Shown piece after piece: positions 34,108 to 47,409 of a stretch of 64,000 nucleotides of DNA (position 1 is its first letter; each line of letters begins with the position of its first letter). The stretch covers positions 15,937,222 to 16,001,221 of the forward strand of contig JAFMSR010000010.1 of NCBI GenBank assembly GCA_022818135.1. The letters are read 5' to 3'. The stretch is from Saxidomus purpurata. Taxonomy: Eukaryota; Mollusca; Bivalvia; Venerida; Veneridae. Under the pieces are notes generated by a model, which made no database searches, was not told the origin of the DNA, and saw only the letters and a program-made list of their open reading frames with translations. The position numbers were made by a program, and so were the translations under genes.

Positions 34108-34345
34108 GGCCTAGAGCTTAGATATTCAGCAAGTGGCATGACTCTCTACCAAGATTGTTCAAATAAATACCTCAGGGTCCAAATTAACCCTGCCCGGGGG
34201 TCTCATGATTTTACATAGCCTTATTAAGAGGTAAATCATAAACCAAAGGTAAAAATGGACCCTTTCCTGCTTTACATAACCTTCTATTTTAGCCAATGGT
34301 AGACAGGTGAGCGATATAGGGCCATCATGGCCCTCTTGTTGTTAT
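34108..34345 (+). repeat. Family A repeat, 3' part
   Basis: From 'aggcctagagcttagatatt' to 'gggccatcatggccctcttg'. Confidence 0.75.
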
Positions 34346-34704
34346 CGGTTTTGAATCTATTTTGTCACATTTGGAAATGAATTAATAGTATTCCAAGTTA
34401 TCACATCATTGATCCAAATGAGAAAAAAATATCGTTGTAAAGGATAAGACATTTTATTCTTTGTAAGTGTTGTAAATGAGTGTTGGCGTGATGGTGACAA
34501 TGTTTCTGTTAACAGTTCAAGTGGTCCTAATCATACTTATATTGCTGCGAATGAAGATATCAAATTGTTCATAATCATGTTCACAGTTTATAATATTGGA
34601 TGTTCCTATTTACGTTTGCTGAATCTACAAACGGTTTTCCTATTATTAACGCTCTAAAACCGATGTCAAATTAGCATAAATAATAGAACATTTGCAAATA
34701 TTAT

Positions 34705-35490
34705 TAGCTACGCCAGTGTGAGCTTTTCTAATTGATGATTGTCCGTCGTCCGTCAACATTTTGATTCAAATGACATCTCCTCTGAAACCACTAGGCCAAT
34801 GTTGATAAAACTATGCAGGAATGTTCCTTGCATGAAGCTCTACCAAATTTGTTCAAAGAATTCCATTCCATGCAGAACTCTGGTTGCTATGGCAACAAAT
34901 AGGAAAAACTTTAAAAATCTTCTTCTCTGAAACCACAATGCCTAGAGCTTAGATATTTGGCATGTAGCATTTTCTAGTGGACCTCTACCAAGAGTGTACA
35001 AATTATGACCCCTGGGTCAAAATTAACCCCGCGGGGGTGGTCACTTAGTTTTGCATAGGCTTTATATAGGAAAAACTTTAAAAATCTTCTTCTCTGAAAC
35101 CACAAGGCCTAGAGCTTAGATATTTGGCATGTAGCATTGGCTGGTGGACCTCTACCAAGATTGTTCAAATTATGACCCCTGGATCAAAATTGACCCCGCA
35201 CGGGGTGTCACTTAGTTTTACATAGGCTTATATAGGAAAAACTTAAAAAAATCTTCTCTGAAACCACAAGGCCTAGAGCTTAGATATTTGGCATGTAGCA
35301 TTGCCTAGTAGATCTCTTCAAAGTTTGTGCCCCTTGGGTCAAAACTGACCTTGCCCCGGGGGGGGGGGGGTCACTTGTTTTACAAAGACGTGTATAGGAA
35401 AACTTATTGTATATAACATTATCTAGTGATCTTCCACCAGGCAAGTGGACTTGTACCAAGGTGAGCGATATAGGGCAATCTTGGCCTTCT
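34705..35490 (+). repeat. Family A repeat, near complete
   Basis: Internal modules start with 'aggaaaaacttt' at 34901, 35068 and 35234 (period about 166). A G10 run lies at about 35359. The end is altered: 'agggcaatcttggccttctt'. Confidence 0.8.
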
Positions 35491-35494
35491 TATT

Positions 35495-36018
35495 ACCTAA
35501 CCTAAAAGAAAGCTATACATTCCAGTCATCATCGTAAAAATGAAAGTTTTAAAATAGGTTGCAGTACTTTCAAAAATCGATGTAAGTTGTCCAATTAATA
35601 GGTGGATAGCGATTTATTGCAGAAGGTCTATATGTTTAAAGAGGCACTCCCTACATGTAGCAGATTATATTTTCGAAACATAGATTATGTGTTCAATGAA
35701 CGTAAAACGATAAATAAATACAATTTCAAAGAAGAACCTATGGTGAAAAATGTCTCATTTTACCACAGTTAATCAATATAGAAGCTTTTTGCAATAAATC
35801 GCATCCACCCATCAACTGTACAACAACAACTCTACAGAGATTATTGAATGGTTTACGGTACTGCAGTACATTTAAAACCGCTGATTTTATCGATAATGAC
35901 TGGGAATGCATAGCTGAAATTTTTAGGTTGTGTTATAATACTTCCAAAGATTCCATAATTTATGTTTTGAGGGTTATTTGGTTTGACATCAGTTAAAGGG
36001 TATGTTCCTATAATTAGC
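35495..36018. mobile_element. Family C MITEs: a reverse fragment then a complete forward copy
   Basis: Positions 35495-35630 match family C in reverse. A forward copy starts TTAAAGAGGCACTCCCTAC at 35636 and ends near 36016. Confidence 0.75.
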
Positions 36019-36960
36019 CATATAAGCTGTTCTATAAAATTGAATCTATTATTATTTTACGTTCATTGAACACAATATGGATAATGTTGTGAGTATCCTT
36101 TTAACGTCGTTACTAAAATATGGAACGGAATGGAATAGAACTATATTTTTTTTTCTGAATTTTTTTTTTCTGAAATACGAAATAACATTTCATTTAAAGC
36201 TGCACGCTAACAGTTTAAGGCGAAAACTTTTTTTTTATTCTCCGAAAATAATATTTTCAAACGCATCATGTAAAGGTGAATCCTAGAATAATAACAAAAT
36301 TTAAAACCCTAGTTTGCAATTGAAAATGTTGATGGGATTTGGTTTAACTGTGCCCGCTACGCTATATGGTTATAAATACTGAGATGTGCGCTACTCTATA
36401 TGGTTACATGTATACTGATGTATGTTTTATCATTATTTGGTAGCGTATAAGATCAGATAAATGGAATTTATAGTGGAACCGTTTTATTTGACTATTCGTT
36501 CTAAATTTTATTATTTTCCGAGTGGGTGGAGAATATTATGTTTTTCACCAAAACCTGAAAACGAGCAGCCTTCAAGTAACAAAAGAACATTATTTATTGG
36601 TACAATTTGAACAAAAAGTTAATGCTTCTGCCAATGTAACACTCAAGGCGATACTCTTCTGCGCAATTGTCACAGTATACGTTTTGTATTACATATTTTA
36701 AGTGCTCCATCCGTTCCGTTTAGTAAATATGACAGTTTTTGTTTTATAGCTGAAAATGGGATGATCTTGATATTTTAGTTCAATGTGTGGTGGCATATTT
36801 CTGCATATACTTAGCAAGATAATTCTTACTAAAATTGTGAAGTGTTTCCGTTAGCGGCCATTTTGATTTGATATGCTGTTTAATCTGCTCGTTTCCAGTG
36901 AACAAAAAAAATTCTCCAAAAAGATATTATAATAAAACATAAAATGAAATAGTTATTGCT
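36019..36960. repeat. Diverged dispersed repeat shared with 13270-13440 and 51080-51640
   Basis: Shared phrases include 'ggtttaactgtgcccgctac' (empty-site relative of the MITE at 13056), 'gcggccattttgatttg' and 'tggcatatttctgcatata'. Confidence 0.5.
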
Positions 36961-37132
36961 AAAATCAACAACACAAGTAAAAAATATAGGTAGCACATTG
37001 AGAAAATCTGCTGCAAATGTTGAGGTGTATCACATGGTTAAGGTAACGACGTATCCAGTAACTTGTAAATCTTTGTAGCCATACAAACGCTCGTTGTAGT
37101 CTGGTAGAATAACAAATGATCACTTCATCAAG

Positions 37133-37605
37133 TTCTGTCGTACGTCTGTTAACATTTTCCTTCAAACAACATTTCCTCTGAAAAAATTGGGCCCATGTTG
37201 ATGAAACTTGGCAGGGATGTTCCTTGCATGAAGTTCTACCAAAATTGTTCAAAAAATTCCATTCCATGCAGAACCCTGGTTGCTGTTGCAACAAAGATGA
37301 AAAACTTTTAAAAAATCTCCTTTTCAAGAACAAGAAGGCATAAAGCTTAGATATTTGGCATGTGGCATTGTGTAGTAGACCTCTACCAAGAATGTTCAAA
37401 TTATGACCCCCGGGTCAAATTTGACCCCGCCCAGGGGTTCACTTATTTTTACATAGGCTTTTATAGGAAAACTTCTTTTCTAAAACCATAATGCCTAGAG
37501 GTTAGATATTTAGCATTGCCTAGTGGACTTATACCAAGATTGTTCAATTATGACCCACAGAAAACTTGTTAATGCTTAAACTGATGTTATTAAAAAGAAA
37601 CCCAA
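37133..37605 (+). repeat. Family A repeat, partial
   Basis: From 'cgtacgtctgttaacatttt' through two internal modules. No family A terminal sequence at either end. Confidence 0.7.
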
Positions 37606-37801
37606 TTTGTTTAAAATAGTATTGTCAAATACTACGCGCACCTTTCCGGGTTTGTTCTCGTTTGTTACAGGATGATGAGATAGGTACCAAGTTCGAGTTG
37701 TACTTTTTCTCAAAGTAACCTTTCTTTATATAGTCAGTTACTGTAAATGTGTACTTTTCTCGGAGTCCCTCATCTCGCGAAAATTTCTGTTCAGTTGTTG
37801 A

Positions 37802-38262
37802 TAGGTATGAGACCCCTAAATCGGTGAAAAGCGGAAGCAGGTTATTTTGTCTAGGGAACATGCGGACCTACACTATGTGTTTGATTGCTGATTGGCTGAA
37901 ACTAAGTGGATGCATACAAGAAAAATTAGTTTGAAATAATCGCTGCATGATAGATCACAAATGAAATATGAAGAGAAAAATCTGGATATAAATTATAATC
38001 AAAATATTTGGTATTTGAAAATACTGACATATTTGGTCGTTGACCACTAAAACTGCCACAAAATTGGGGGTGGTGTCATTGAGCTCCAAATTACTGGCAT
38101 AAAGTATTGGATCACATGTATAAATTTTGCTATTTTTATGTGGGACTAGGATGATTCTACAAAATAAAGTTCATTTCAGCAGTCGGTGAGATTTTGGGTA
38201 GTCGCACCGGAAGAAACCCTTATAATGTAAGTCTATGGAAATGTATTTAGGCGTCTCATACC
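37802..38262 (+). mobile_element. 460-base TIR-bearing repeat, copy 1
   Basis: The ends are inverted repeats: aggtatgagacccctaaat on the left and atttaggcgtctcatacct on the right (one mismatch). It is nearly identical to 39939-40399 in the same orientation; I noticed a single difference. Confidence 0.88.
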
Positions 38263-39938
38263 TAAATATAGCACAGAGAATGATGTTTCTGTGTGTCCCC
38301 GAGTTCATTTTAGACATTGTTTTGTATTCAAAATAGCTAATTTGGTAACAGATACATTGAATGGAGGTCTGGAAGGAAACAAATCAGCTTTTCTGATATT
38401 TTTTTATGAAATAAAGGTTCAAAATGTACCCCTAGGTCAGATTTAGGGGATTATAACTGTATGATTTTGTTGTGCACACATACATACGGAGTGTAGAGAT
38501 GTCAGCGCAAATCTGAATTTATTGCTAGAAGATTTTTTAGTCTAGAATGCAGGTATGGTTACAAAGTTTCAATATACGGGACCAGCAGTGGAGAAAATGC
38601 TGAAATGAAATGTGCAAGGGCAGATAACATGTTGTCAATAGAAGTGTGAAATGTGGTATATAATTCACAAATGATAATTTACAAAGTATATTCCCGAGCT
38701 GTTTATGCTCGGATTTTAGTACGTACTGTGATTTTATTGATGAAATTGTTTTTTTAGACCTGTAACTGAATCTCAAAATCACTAGACGGGTAAATATCAC
38801 CTAAATGGCTACTGTTCTAGTAAATGATTTTCGTCACCTTATGATTCTAGAGCTGAAAACATATTAAACAAGTATACTGTTGTAATTAAAATGTGTTATA
38901 TAGATCTAGTCGCCATGAAATTGCGTGAAAACAGTGCTAGCATTGTAATTTCACAAAAATCGACGTAATTCTTATCACAAAATGCGACAACATGTCCCGG
39001 AACGCATAGGGAAGGGCAATATAGATTTTGAATTACCTCCCTTTAATTACAAAAATGCCTTAAAACCCAATTTTTGAGAAAATCTGCTCAGTTTTTGTAG
39101 CTAATTTGTTGTTTTTCATTACTTTAAATACGAATTTTGTTAAATATGCACCAATTCTTGTCGCATTTGCAATTTCGGTCTCAGAAACACGAATATTACT
39201 CTAAAATGGTGTACAAAAATACGCTTTTTTGGCCTCAGAGGGATGCATCGCGTCAGTTATCGTCTATTTCAATTGAAATTTCATGCATAGCCGTGACAAT
39301 TCATATTTTAATGAAAAAGTGGCACTTAAGAAGCATTCGGTTCTTTATAATTCATGGTACATGTGTTAGAAATTCAAATACTTCGAAGATTACTCTTAAT
39401 TTTGGGCACCCTGAACGTCCATCTAGATGTTTAATTTGGGTTTTTTATTGAACAAGCGTGTTTGTACGGTGTGCGTATGTACAGCCTTAACTCTATTGTA
39501 CGTTTTGATGTAAATTTTGATACTATCCTGCTTTTTAGAACACTATTTTGTGATAAATAAGGCAAAATTTCTTCAAAATTTCATTTTTTTGGAAGGGGTG
39601 GGGTAACATAACATGCCATTGCAAGAAGAGTATATGATGTATCAACCAAATAAACACATATATTTTTAATAAACACTCTGCTCCCTGTCCACGCACATTT
39701 TCGACTCTGAAAAGAAAACACTACAGATATGACAACTGATATTGAAGCAATTTGACAAATTATTTTAAAGCTCAGCAGCAGCACACGAAATCGTCTCGAC
39801 CTGGTCATCAATATGGAGGTATATTCTGCATCGTGATGCTATGCAGATTAAATCAAAGCTATACTTTGGTTCAGCAATTATTATTTTATTATTTGAAAGA
39901 GTTCTAAGTGCGTACAAAAGCAATCGTATCAGTCTTTA
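38263..39938. other. 1.68 kb between the paired repeats
   Basis: AT-rich with short open frames that resemble nothing known. No reverse transcriptase, integrase or transposase motif was seen. Confidence 0.45.
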
Positions 39939-40399
39939 GGTATGAGACCCCTAAATCGGTGAAAAGCGGAAGCAGGTTATTTTGTCTAGGGAACATGCGG
40001 ACCTACACTATGTGTTTGATTGCTGATTGGCTGAAACTAAGTGGATGCATACAAGAAAAATTAGTTTGAAATAATCGCTGCATGATAGATCACAAATGAA
40101 ATATGAAGAGAAAAATCTGGATATAAATTATAATCAAAATATTTGGTATTTGAAAATACTGACATATTTGGTCGTTGACCACTAAAACTGCCACAAAATT
40201 GGGGGTGGTGTCATTGAGCTCCAAATTACTGGCATAAAGTATTGGATCACATGTATAAATTTTGTTATTTTTATGTGGGACTAGGATGATTCTACAAAAT
40301 AAAGTTCATTTCAGCAGTCGGTGAGATTTTGGGTAGTCGCACCGGAAGAAACCCTTATAATGTAAGTCTATGGAAATGTATTTAGGCGTCTCATACCTG
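39939..40399 (+). mobile_element. 460-base TIR-bearing repeat, copy 2
   Basis: Same sequence and orientation as 37802-38262. It abuts the BEL/Pao protease fragment on its right, as copy 1 abuts the reverse transcriptase fragment on its left. Confidence 0.88.
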
Positions 40400-40719
40400 A
40401 AGACGTGCATGTGCCAATGTCCGTGCCTACTAACAGCATGACATCAGTGGTGTCGACAATGTAAGTCAGACAGGTAGATTATTTTGCGAATGTCGTCTGC
40501 AGTAACAGCAGACCTAGTAGTAATTGGTAGCCTTTTCACTGACCATACCGTCCTAAGTTTCACTTCATCACTACTGGAAACAGATTGCACGTGCAGATCG
40601 ATTTCCTGTCCTGTGGTAGTACTAGCAGAAGAGCTGATTGTAGATATTTGAAATGTAACAGGTATCCCAGGATATTTCAGCTTCTGAAGCAGCCTCTCAT
40701 CACACAGTGTCTTATCAGC

Positions 40720-40815
40720 TTATGTCGGTCAAAAGCTTTACATAGCTTATGTTTTATCATGTTTGCAATGACATACCGACTTAAAATAAATTTTGTATTG
40801 TATTGTATTGCAACC
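40720..40815. repeat. Small insert in the BEL/Pao protease with a (TTGTA)n-like tail
   Basis: The protease reading breaks after CQTYAL, where 'ttgtattgtattgtattg' is found, followed by about 80 unrelated bases. This looks like the 3' end of a non-LTR element or SINE. Confidence 0.45.
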
Positions 40816-41394
40816 AACGCATATGTCTGGCAAGAGTTACCATTCCCAACCAGTACAGTTACAGGTATGATCCCTAGAGATGTTTTTACAAATGACTCAT
40901 TCGTAGCGGCCCAAGTATGTAACAATGTATGAGACTTAGATGTACAATCAGGTACAATACATAATTTTTGTTTTCTACAAATATTTGAAAAATGTTTGCC
41001 CTTTAGACAATTATAACAAAGTTTGAATAATTTAATAAGTTGTCTTCTCTCGATTCAAATACTTTGCATGACGATAAATCTTAACATGTCCCAGAACAAC
41101 AGTAACATTTACGTTCATATCTTGGTTTTTCATTACCTGTGCAAGTGGTCATAGTGGTCACTTTACTCTTAGCATAGCTGTCGAACTCACCATTGGTCAG
41201 TTTTTCAACCTTAGACCGTGACTCGTTTTCCACAAGATCAAAGCCGTACATAGAGCATGCTACACGGGATTTATCGTCTACAAACATTCAGCTTACGTCA
41301 TTACGCGTACGACGTAATAACGTTCCGAGTAATTTACCAATAAGCGTCGGACTGCTTGCCTAAAATTAGCCATACTGTAGTTTCACTGCTTTTT

Positions 41395-42280
41395 GCGTTG
41401 TATATTCATTATACAGTATAGGAGTCACCCTGTGGTTGGTCGGTCGGGCGGTCGGTCAGGTGGTCTGTTGCATTTTCCTTGTCCGGAACATAACTTGAAA
41501 ACTACTAGTTGGAATTCAGTACAACTTCATACAATGGTCAAGTACAATGAGAGGAAGTGCAGTGCACAAAAACCATAACTCCATCTTGACTCATTACAGA
41601 GTTATTGTCCTTTGTTACTTTTCCTTGTCTGGAGCATAACATGAAAACTATCGGTGGGAATTCAATACAACTTCATACAATGGTCTAGCACAATAAGACA
41701 AAGTGCAGTGTACAAGAACCATAACTCTATCTTGAGCAATTACAAAGTTATTGCCGTTTGTTACTTTTCCTTGTCCGGAGCATAACTTGAAAACTACTGC
41801 TTGGAATTCAATACAACTTCATACAATGGTAAATTACATTGAGAGGAAGTGCAGTGCAAAGGAACCATAACTCTTTCTTGACTCATTACAGAGTTATTGC
41901 CCTTTGTTACTTTTCCTTGTCCGGAGCATAACTTGAAAACTACTGGTTGGAATTCAATACAACTTCATACAATGGTCCAGCACAATGAGAGGAAGTGCAG
42001 TGTACAGGAACCATAACTCTATCTTGACTCATTACAGAGTTATTGCCAATTTTTACTTTTCCTTGTCGCAGAGCATAACTAGAAAACTACTGGTTGGAAT
42101 GCAATACAACTACATACAATGGTTCTGCACAATAAGAGGAAGTGCAGTGTACAGGAACCATAACTCTATCTTGAGTAATTACATAGTTATTGCCAGGAAC
42201 AATATCTCTATTTTAGTGGTTTTTTGCAAGGTATTCTGCTACTACGAACTTCCTCAGTTTATAAAGCAGTCTTTCGGGGG
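41395..42280 (+). repeat. Family D repeat with ~146-base tandem modules
   Basis: Head 'tataggagtcaccctgtggt' and 'ggtcggtcggg'-like sequence, then five modules with 'ttacttttccttgtccggag' starting at 41615, 41761, 41907 and 42053. End 'ctttcgggggtattaa'. Confidence 0.85.
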
Positions 42281-42477
42281 TATTAATCACATTTAGTGAT
42301 AAGTCTAGTTTATTTATTTGTGTTCTTATTTTAATTAAATTAGTTCTATTTATTTCGTCGTTATAATATATCTAACAATAAGAAAGAAGATCTACACATA
42401 AAAGTCATATACTGGTAAAAAGGTAATAGAGAAGTAGTAGTCTGTAAACTGATGAAAAAATATATTAAATAATAAAA

Positions 42478-43295
42478 CAAGAGCTGTCCCTCACAAGTGA
42501 CGAGGTGTCTCACAGTATGTGTCCTCTCCACGTGCTCAATAATTGTGCTTTGTAATTTTAAAATCCTTTCATGCATACAGTATTCCATAACTTTTAAACA
42601 CTAAGTGTGACCTTGACCTTTGAGGTAGGGACATGGTCTTGCACATAACACATTGTCTCGATGTGCTGAACATTTGTGCCCAGTTTTTTTTAAATCAATC
42701 AATGCATGACAGAGTTAGCTTGTACACAAATGTATGCATATACATACAGGATTCCATTTCCTATAAACTCTTAAGTGTGACCTTGACCTTTGAGGAAGGG
42801 ACATGGGCCTTGCACTCGACACATCGTCTTGATGTGCTAGACATTTATCAATCAATGCATGACAATGTCACAGTTCGGACACGAATGTGTGCATATTATA
42901 TACAGGATTGCATTACCTTCAAACTCTAAGTGTGACATTGACCTTTGAGGTAGGGACGTGGGTCTTGCACGCGACACGTCGTCTTGATATGCTAGACATT
43001 TGTGCCAGGTTATTTTAAAATCCTTCAATGCATGACAAAGTTACAGTCCGGACACGAATGTGTGCATATATCGAGGATTTCATTACCTTCAAATTCTAAG
43101 TGTAACCTTTACCTTTGAGGTAGGGACATGGGTCTTGCACGCGACACACCGTCTTGATGTGCTGAACATTTGTGCCAAGTTATTTCAAAAGCTTTCAATG
43201 CATGACAAAGTTACAGCCCGGACACGAAGAAATGTAAGGGAAGACGGACAGACGGTCGAAGCGATTTTAATATGCCACCCTTCGGGGGCATAAAA
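42478..43295 (+). repeat. Family E repeat with ~150-170-base modules
   Basis: It begins 'acaagagctgtccctcacaa' and ends 'cacccttcgggggcataaaa'. Modules repeat 'gtgaccttgacctttgaggt' and 'gatgtgctgaacatttgtgc'. Confidence 0.82.
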
Positions 43296-44404
43296 ATGAA
43301 TATAATAGTGAGAGATTTAATTAATATTTTACTGCTAAATTAATGAATACAAGCACAAAAGCTCATCCACGGATTATAGTCAATGAGCATAAGTTTGAAT
43401 GTCAAATACGAATGAAATTTTAAGTATTGTCATTCCTACAAATCTGTTACTTTGATATGCATGTTGAATTGTATTGACAGTAATTGTACATATACTTTGT
43501 TAGCAATGAAAACGGAAACGACATTACGTAACGTCAAACATTTTGGCTATAAATATCCTGTTTTCTCATATTCTCACGGAGCTAAGCGTGTAAATTTGTT
43601 ACCTATAAAACGGTACACATTTTAGCAACATTATTTACATGTTATTTTATAGAAAAAAAATACTCAACTTTCAGTTGTTGTCATCAAAAATTGCACGATT
43701 TGTCTCCTTATGTAAATTTTACTACAATATCTGAGATCACCCTCATACTCGGAAATGAGAAGAAAGTTTCTTGTATTCTCAGGGATTTATGTTTGAGTCT
43801 CGGGCATTGCCACATTGTAGAATCCAAAATCTTTTAAATGCCAAGGCCCATAGCTTGGCATAACATGTTAAAAATAACATAAAAATAATAATGATAGACA
43901 GCAGAATTAAACATTATGTGCACTTTTACTAGCTCCACCACAAAAATGAATAAGATAATTTCAGCATTTTCAGTAAAATGCCAAGATTTTCATTAATTTT
44001 CAGTCAAATCACTTGAAACTTTTTTTGTGCCAGTCTGTAAATGATAATAAAGAGTTGCCAATCTGACACCTTTAATGTAAATTACGAGAATATGTAAAGC
44101 CCTGAGAATACGAGAAACAGGGATACAGCAAGACGTTTTATTAAATACCTTTAATATTCTGTCAATACAGCCTTTATTCAACCATCAAATACGGCCTAAC
44201 AGAAAAAATCCGTATTGTATGTACGTGCAATACGCACAGTGCCATCATTATTTGTAAGAGTGCATTCAACTGGCTCTAAAACACACATAACGTTAATAAC
44301 GTCGCTTTTGACTGGGTCGTTACTACTTGTTTATACGATGACGTCAATAAAATAACGTCACACACAACGCATTTCTGCGCTGAAAAGTTTTTCTTCAATT
44401 TTAT
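43296..44404. other. Intergenic without recognised features
   Basis: AT-rich; no coding pattern. Confidence 0.4.
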
Positions 44405-44720
44405 GTAATAGTTAGAGGCTAAATAGAGAATTTTATACAATATAGAAACCTAAAGGAGGGAGCGCTAGCGACCGACTGGGTTTCTATGTTGTGTAAATTT
44501 CTCTATTTTAGCCTCTAACTGACTTAGTGTTTGCCCTACATTTAGTCTTTATTCACTACATTTTATGACGTCATGCGCAAACAGGTCTATAGAGTCTCGC
44601 TCTATCAAGATAGAGTGTTACATAGATGAACAAGTCAGAGGTTTATGGCAAATAGACAGGGAATATTTTAAATTTTTAGATAATTACTTTCATTGGACAG
44701 AAATGTAGGGCAAACACTAA
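44405..44720 (+). mobile_element. Foldback element, complete copy
   Basis: Two consecutive palindromes: 44411-44520 (gttagaggctaaatagagaa ... tttagcctctaact, centre gcgctagcg) and 44524-44720 (ttagtgtttgccctacattt ... aaatgtagggcaaacactaa). 316 bases in all. No clear target duplication. Confidence 0.85.
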
Positions 44721-44779
44721 ATTTGGATGTCATTTGAAATTAGGTTATTCGCGCAGACAAGTGTCAAAAGGTATATAAC

Positions 44780-46262
44780 AAGAGGGCCATTATGGCCCTA
44801 TATCGCTCACCTGAATGCAAGTCCACTTGTCTAATGGGTGTGGTCAATCTTTACCCAAGAGGCATGATTTGAACAAAGTAAATGGAAGACCACAAGACAA
44901 TGTTACACACCACATAGGGTTTCCTATATACGTCTTTGTAAAACTAGACCTATCACTAAATGCGATTAATACCCGCGAAAGACTGCTTTATAAACTGGGG
45001 AAGTGCCTAGTAACAGAACTAAAATAGAGACATTGTCTTTGGCAATAACTCTGTAATTTGTCAAGATACAGTTATGGTTCTTTTACACTGCACTTCCTCT
45101 CATTGTGCTGGACCATTGTATTAAGTTGTATTGAATTCCAACCAGTAGTTTTCAAGTTATGCTCCGGACAAGGAAAAGTAACAAAGGGTAATAACTCTGT
45201 AAATAGTCTAGAAAGAGTAATGGTTCCTGTGCACTGCACTTCCTCTTAATGTACTTGACCAATGTATGAAGTTGTATTGAATTCCAACCAGTAGTTTACA
45301 AGTTATGCTCTGGACAAGGAAAAGTAACAAAGGCCAATAACTATGTAATTAGTCAAGATATAGTTATGGTAACTGTGCACTGCACTTGCTCTCAATGTAC
45401 TTGACCATTGTATGAAGTTGTATTGAATTCCAAGCAGTAGTTTTCAAGTTATGCTCTAAACAAGGAAAAGTAGCAAAGGGCAATAACTCTGTAATGAGTC
45501 AAGGTAGAGGTATGGTTCCTGTGCACTGCACTTCCTCTCAATGTACTTGACCATTGTATGAAGTTATATTGAATTCCAACAAGTAGTTTTCAAGTCAAGC
45601 TCCGGACAAGGAAAATTAACAAAGGGCAATAACTCTGTAATTAGTCAAAATAGAGTTATGGTTCCTGTACACTGCACTTCCTCTCATTGTGCTAGACCAG
45701 TGTATGAAGTTATATTGAATTCAAACTAGTAGTTTCCCTGTTATGCACCGGACAGGGAAAAGTAACAAAGGGCAATAACTCTGTAATTAGTCAAGATAGA
45801 GTTATGGTTCTTGTGCACTGCACTTCCTGTCAATATGCTTGACCATTGTATGAAGTTGTATTGAATTCCAACTTCTGGTTTTCATGTTATGCTCCGGACA
45901 AGGAAAATGCAACAGACCACCGACCGACCGACCAACCACCGGGTGACTCCTATATACCCCCCTAAACTTCGTTTCGGTGGTATAACAAGTGACCTCCTGG
46001 GCGAGGCCAATATTGACCCCAGGGGTATGATTTGAACAAACTTTGAAGAAGTCTACTAAGCAATGATACATGCTAAATATCTAAGCTCTAGGCCCTGTGG
46101 TTTCAAAGAAGAAGATTTTTAAAGTTTTTCTGTATGAGCTTATGTAAAATCAAGTGACCCCCTGGAGGGGTCAATTTTGACCTGGGGTCATAATTTGAAC
46201 AATGTTAGTAGAGGTCCACTGGGTATTTCTACATGCCAAATATTTAATCTCTAGGTCTTGCC
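44780..46262 (-). repeat. Family A repeat (reverse) split by a family D repeat (reverse)
   Basis: Family A begins at 44780 ('aagagggccattatggccct') and continues at 45985-46262. Between them (about 45005-45985) is a reverse family D copy with six modules, ending 'cgggtgactcctatatacc' and 'cttcgtttcggtggtataac'. D is therefore younger than A here. Confidence 0.78.
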
Positions 46263-46500
46263 CTTATGAAAAAGCTTTCTCTGACATTATGCTGGCAACT
46301 CACTGACAACAAACTAATAACACATTAATTTTGAATGACAATACTGACAATAAGCTGGAAACAATATGGAATTACACTGATTACAAAAAATAGGATTCTG
46401 GTAATACACTGGTGCTATTTCCAGCAACTGCTTATAGAATGGAAAGCATCTGGAAACAAAATGGCATGAATTTAAAGATCTTGTAATACACTGACACTAA
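46263..46500. repeat. Degenerate short repeats (ctggtaatacactg)
   Basis: The motif 'ctggtaatacactg' or its relatives recurs about every 25 bases. It continues at 46765-46870 and 47880-48430. Confidence 0.5.
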
Positions 46501-46765
<265 letters not shown>

Positions 46766-47409
46766 AGCGTGTTGCCAGCAACAGGCTACAGAATGGATAT
46801 ACTGGTAATAGATGTGCACTATTGTCAGTGTATTACCAGCAACTGTTTATTGAATGAGCATGCACTGGAAACACAATGGCAAGAAATCAAACAAATTGCA
46901 CGGCATGTAAATATTATGTGCACCCTTGGCAGATTTTTGGAGGGAATTTATCAGATGGAAAAAGAAAGTTTACGCAAAAGTAAGAGGCTTTATGCAATCC
47001 TTTGGCAACAGTAAGTGTCTTGATTGTTTAATTTCAGCTATGACTTTTAAATGAACAATTAAACATCTGACTACAACAAAGAAATTGTGTCTGGTTTATT
47101 TGTCACTAGTTTTCACGACTTTAATTAAACCAAGTGCTAGGATGTTCAATATCTATGTCTATTGTCTAGCAATAGGTGGAGGTGTATTCATAGAGTTTGT
47201 CAACATGTCAACATTGTCACAAGAAACTCATGGTAAAACTACTCTAGTTTGGTCAGTGACCAGATCCTACTTGTGTTTTATTATCATTCATTACGATCAT
47301 AGATGAAACATTCTTTGACCATGACTGTCAAGTAGAACATAGCCACTTCAATTCAGGACCATGTGGCAAACTAATGGTCAACCATGGTTGAAACATAGTA
47401 CAATCATTG
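46766..47409. other. Intergenic with weak repeats
   Basis: Short repeats as at 46263. No supported gene. Confidence 0.4.

Larger units (their letters stand above)
37610..41290 (-). pseudogene. BEL/Pao LTR-retrotransposon pol fragment, split by a 2.6-kb insert
   Basis: Minus strand, 5' to 3'. At 41290-40980 are two cysteine clusters: KCYCCSGTC and, after frame shifts, CYNCLKGKHFSNIC with a following CTSKSHTLLH, typical of the BEL/Pao gag-pol zinc region. At 40930-40400 is the protease region (SLGIIPVTVLVGNGNSCQTY) and the following DVMLLVGTDIG block. The frame resumes at 37801 with [17 protein letters not shown] and, after one frame shift, WYLSHHPV and [10 protein letters not shown], the start of the reverse transcriptase. 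Everything beyond about 37615 is missing. The linker between protease and RT is also lacking. The copy has several frame shifts and is inactive. No LTRs were identified. Confidence 0.75.

Noticed and set aside
39137..39451. 104-codon frame between the 460-base repeats
   Set aside because: No recognisable motif, no splice context, composition like the surrounding DNA.
37802..40399. Ordinary LTR retrotransposon with 460-base LTRs
   Set aside because: The ends TGAGAC...GTCTCA would fit TG...CA, but no 4-6-base direct target duplication, primer-binding site or coding domain was found. Left open as a finding.
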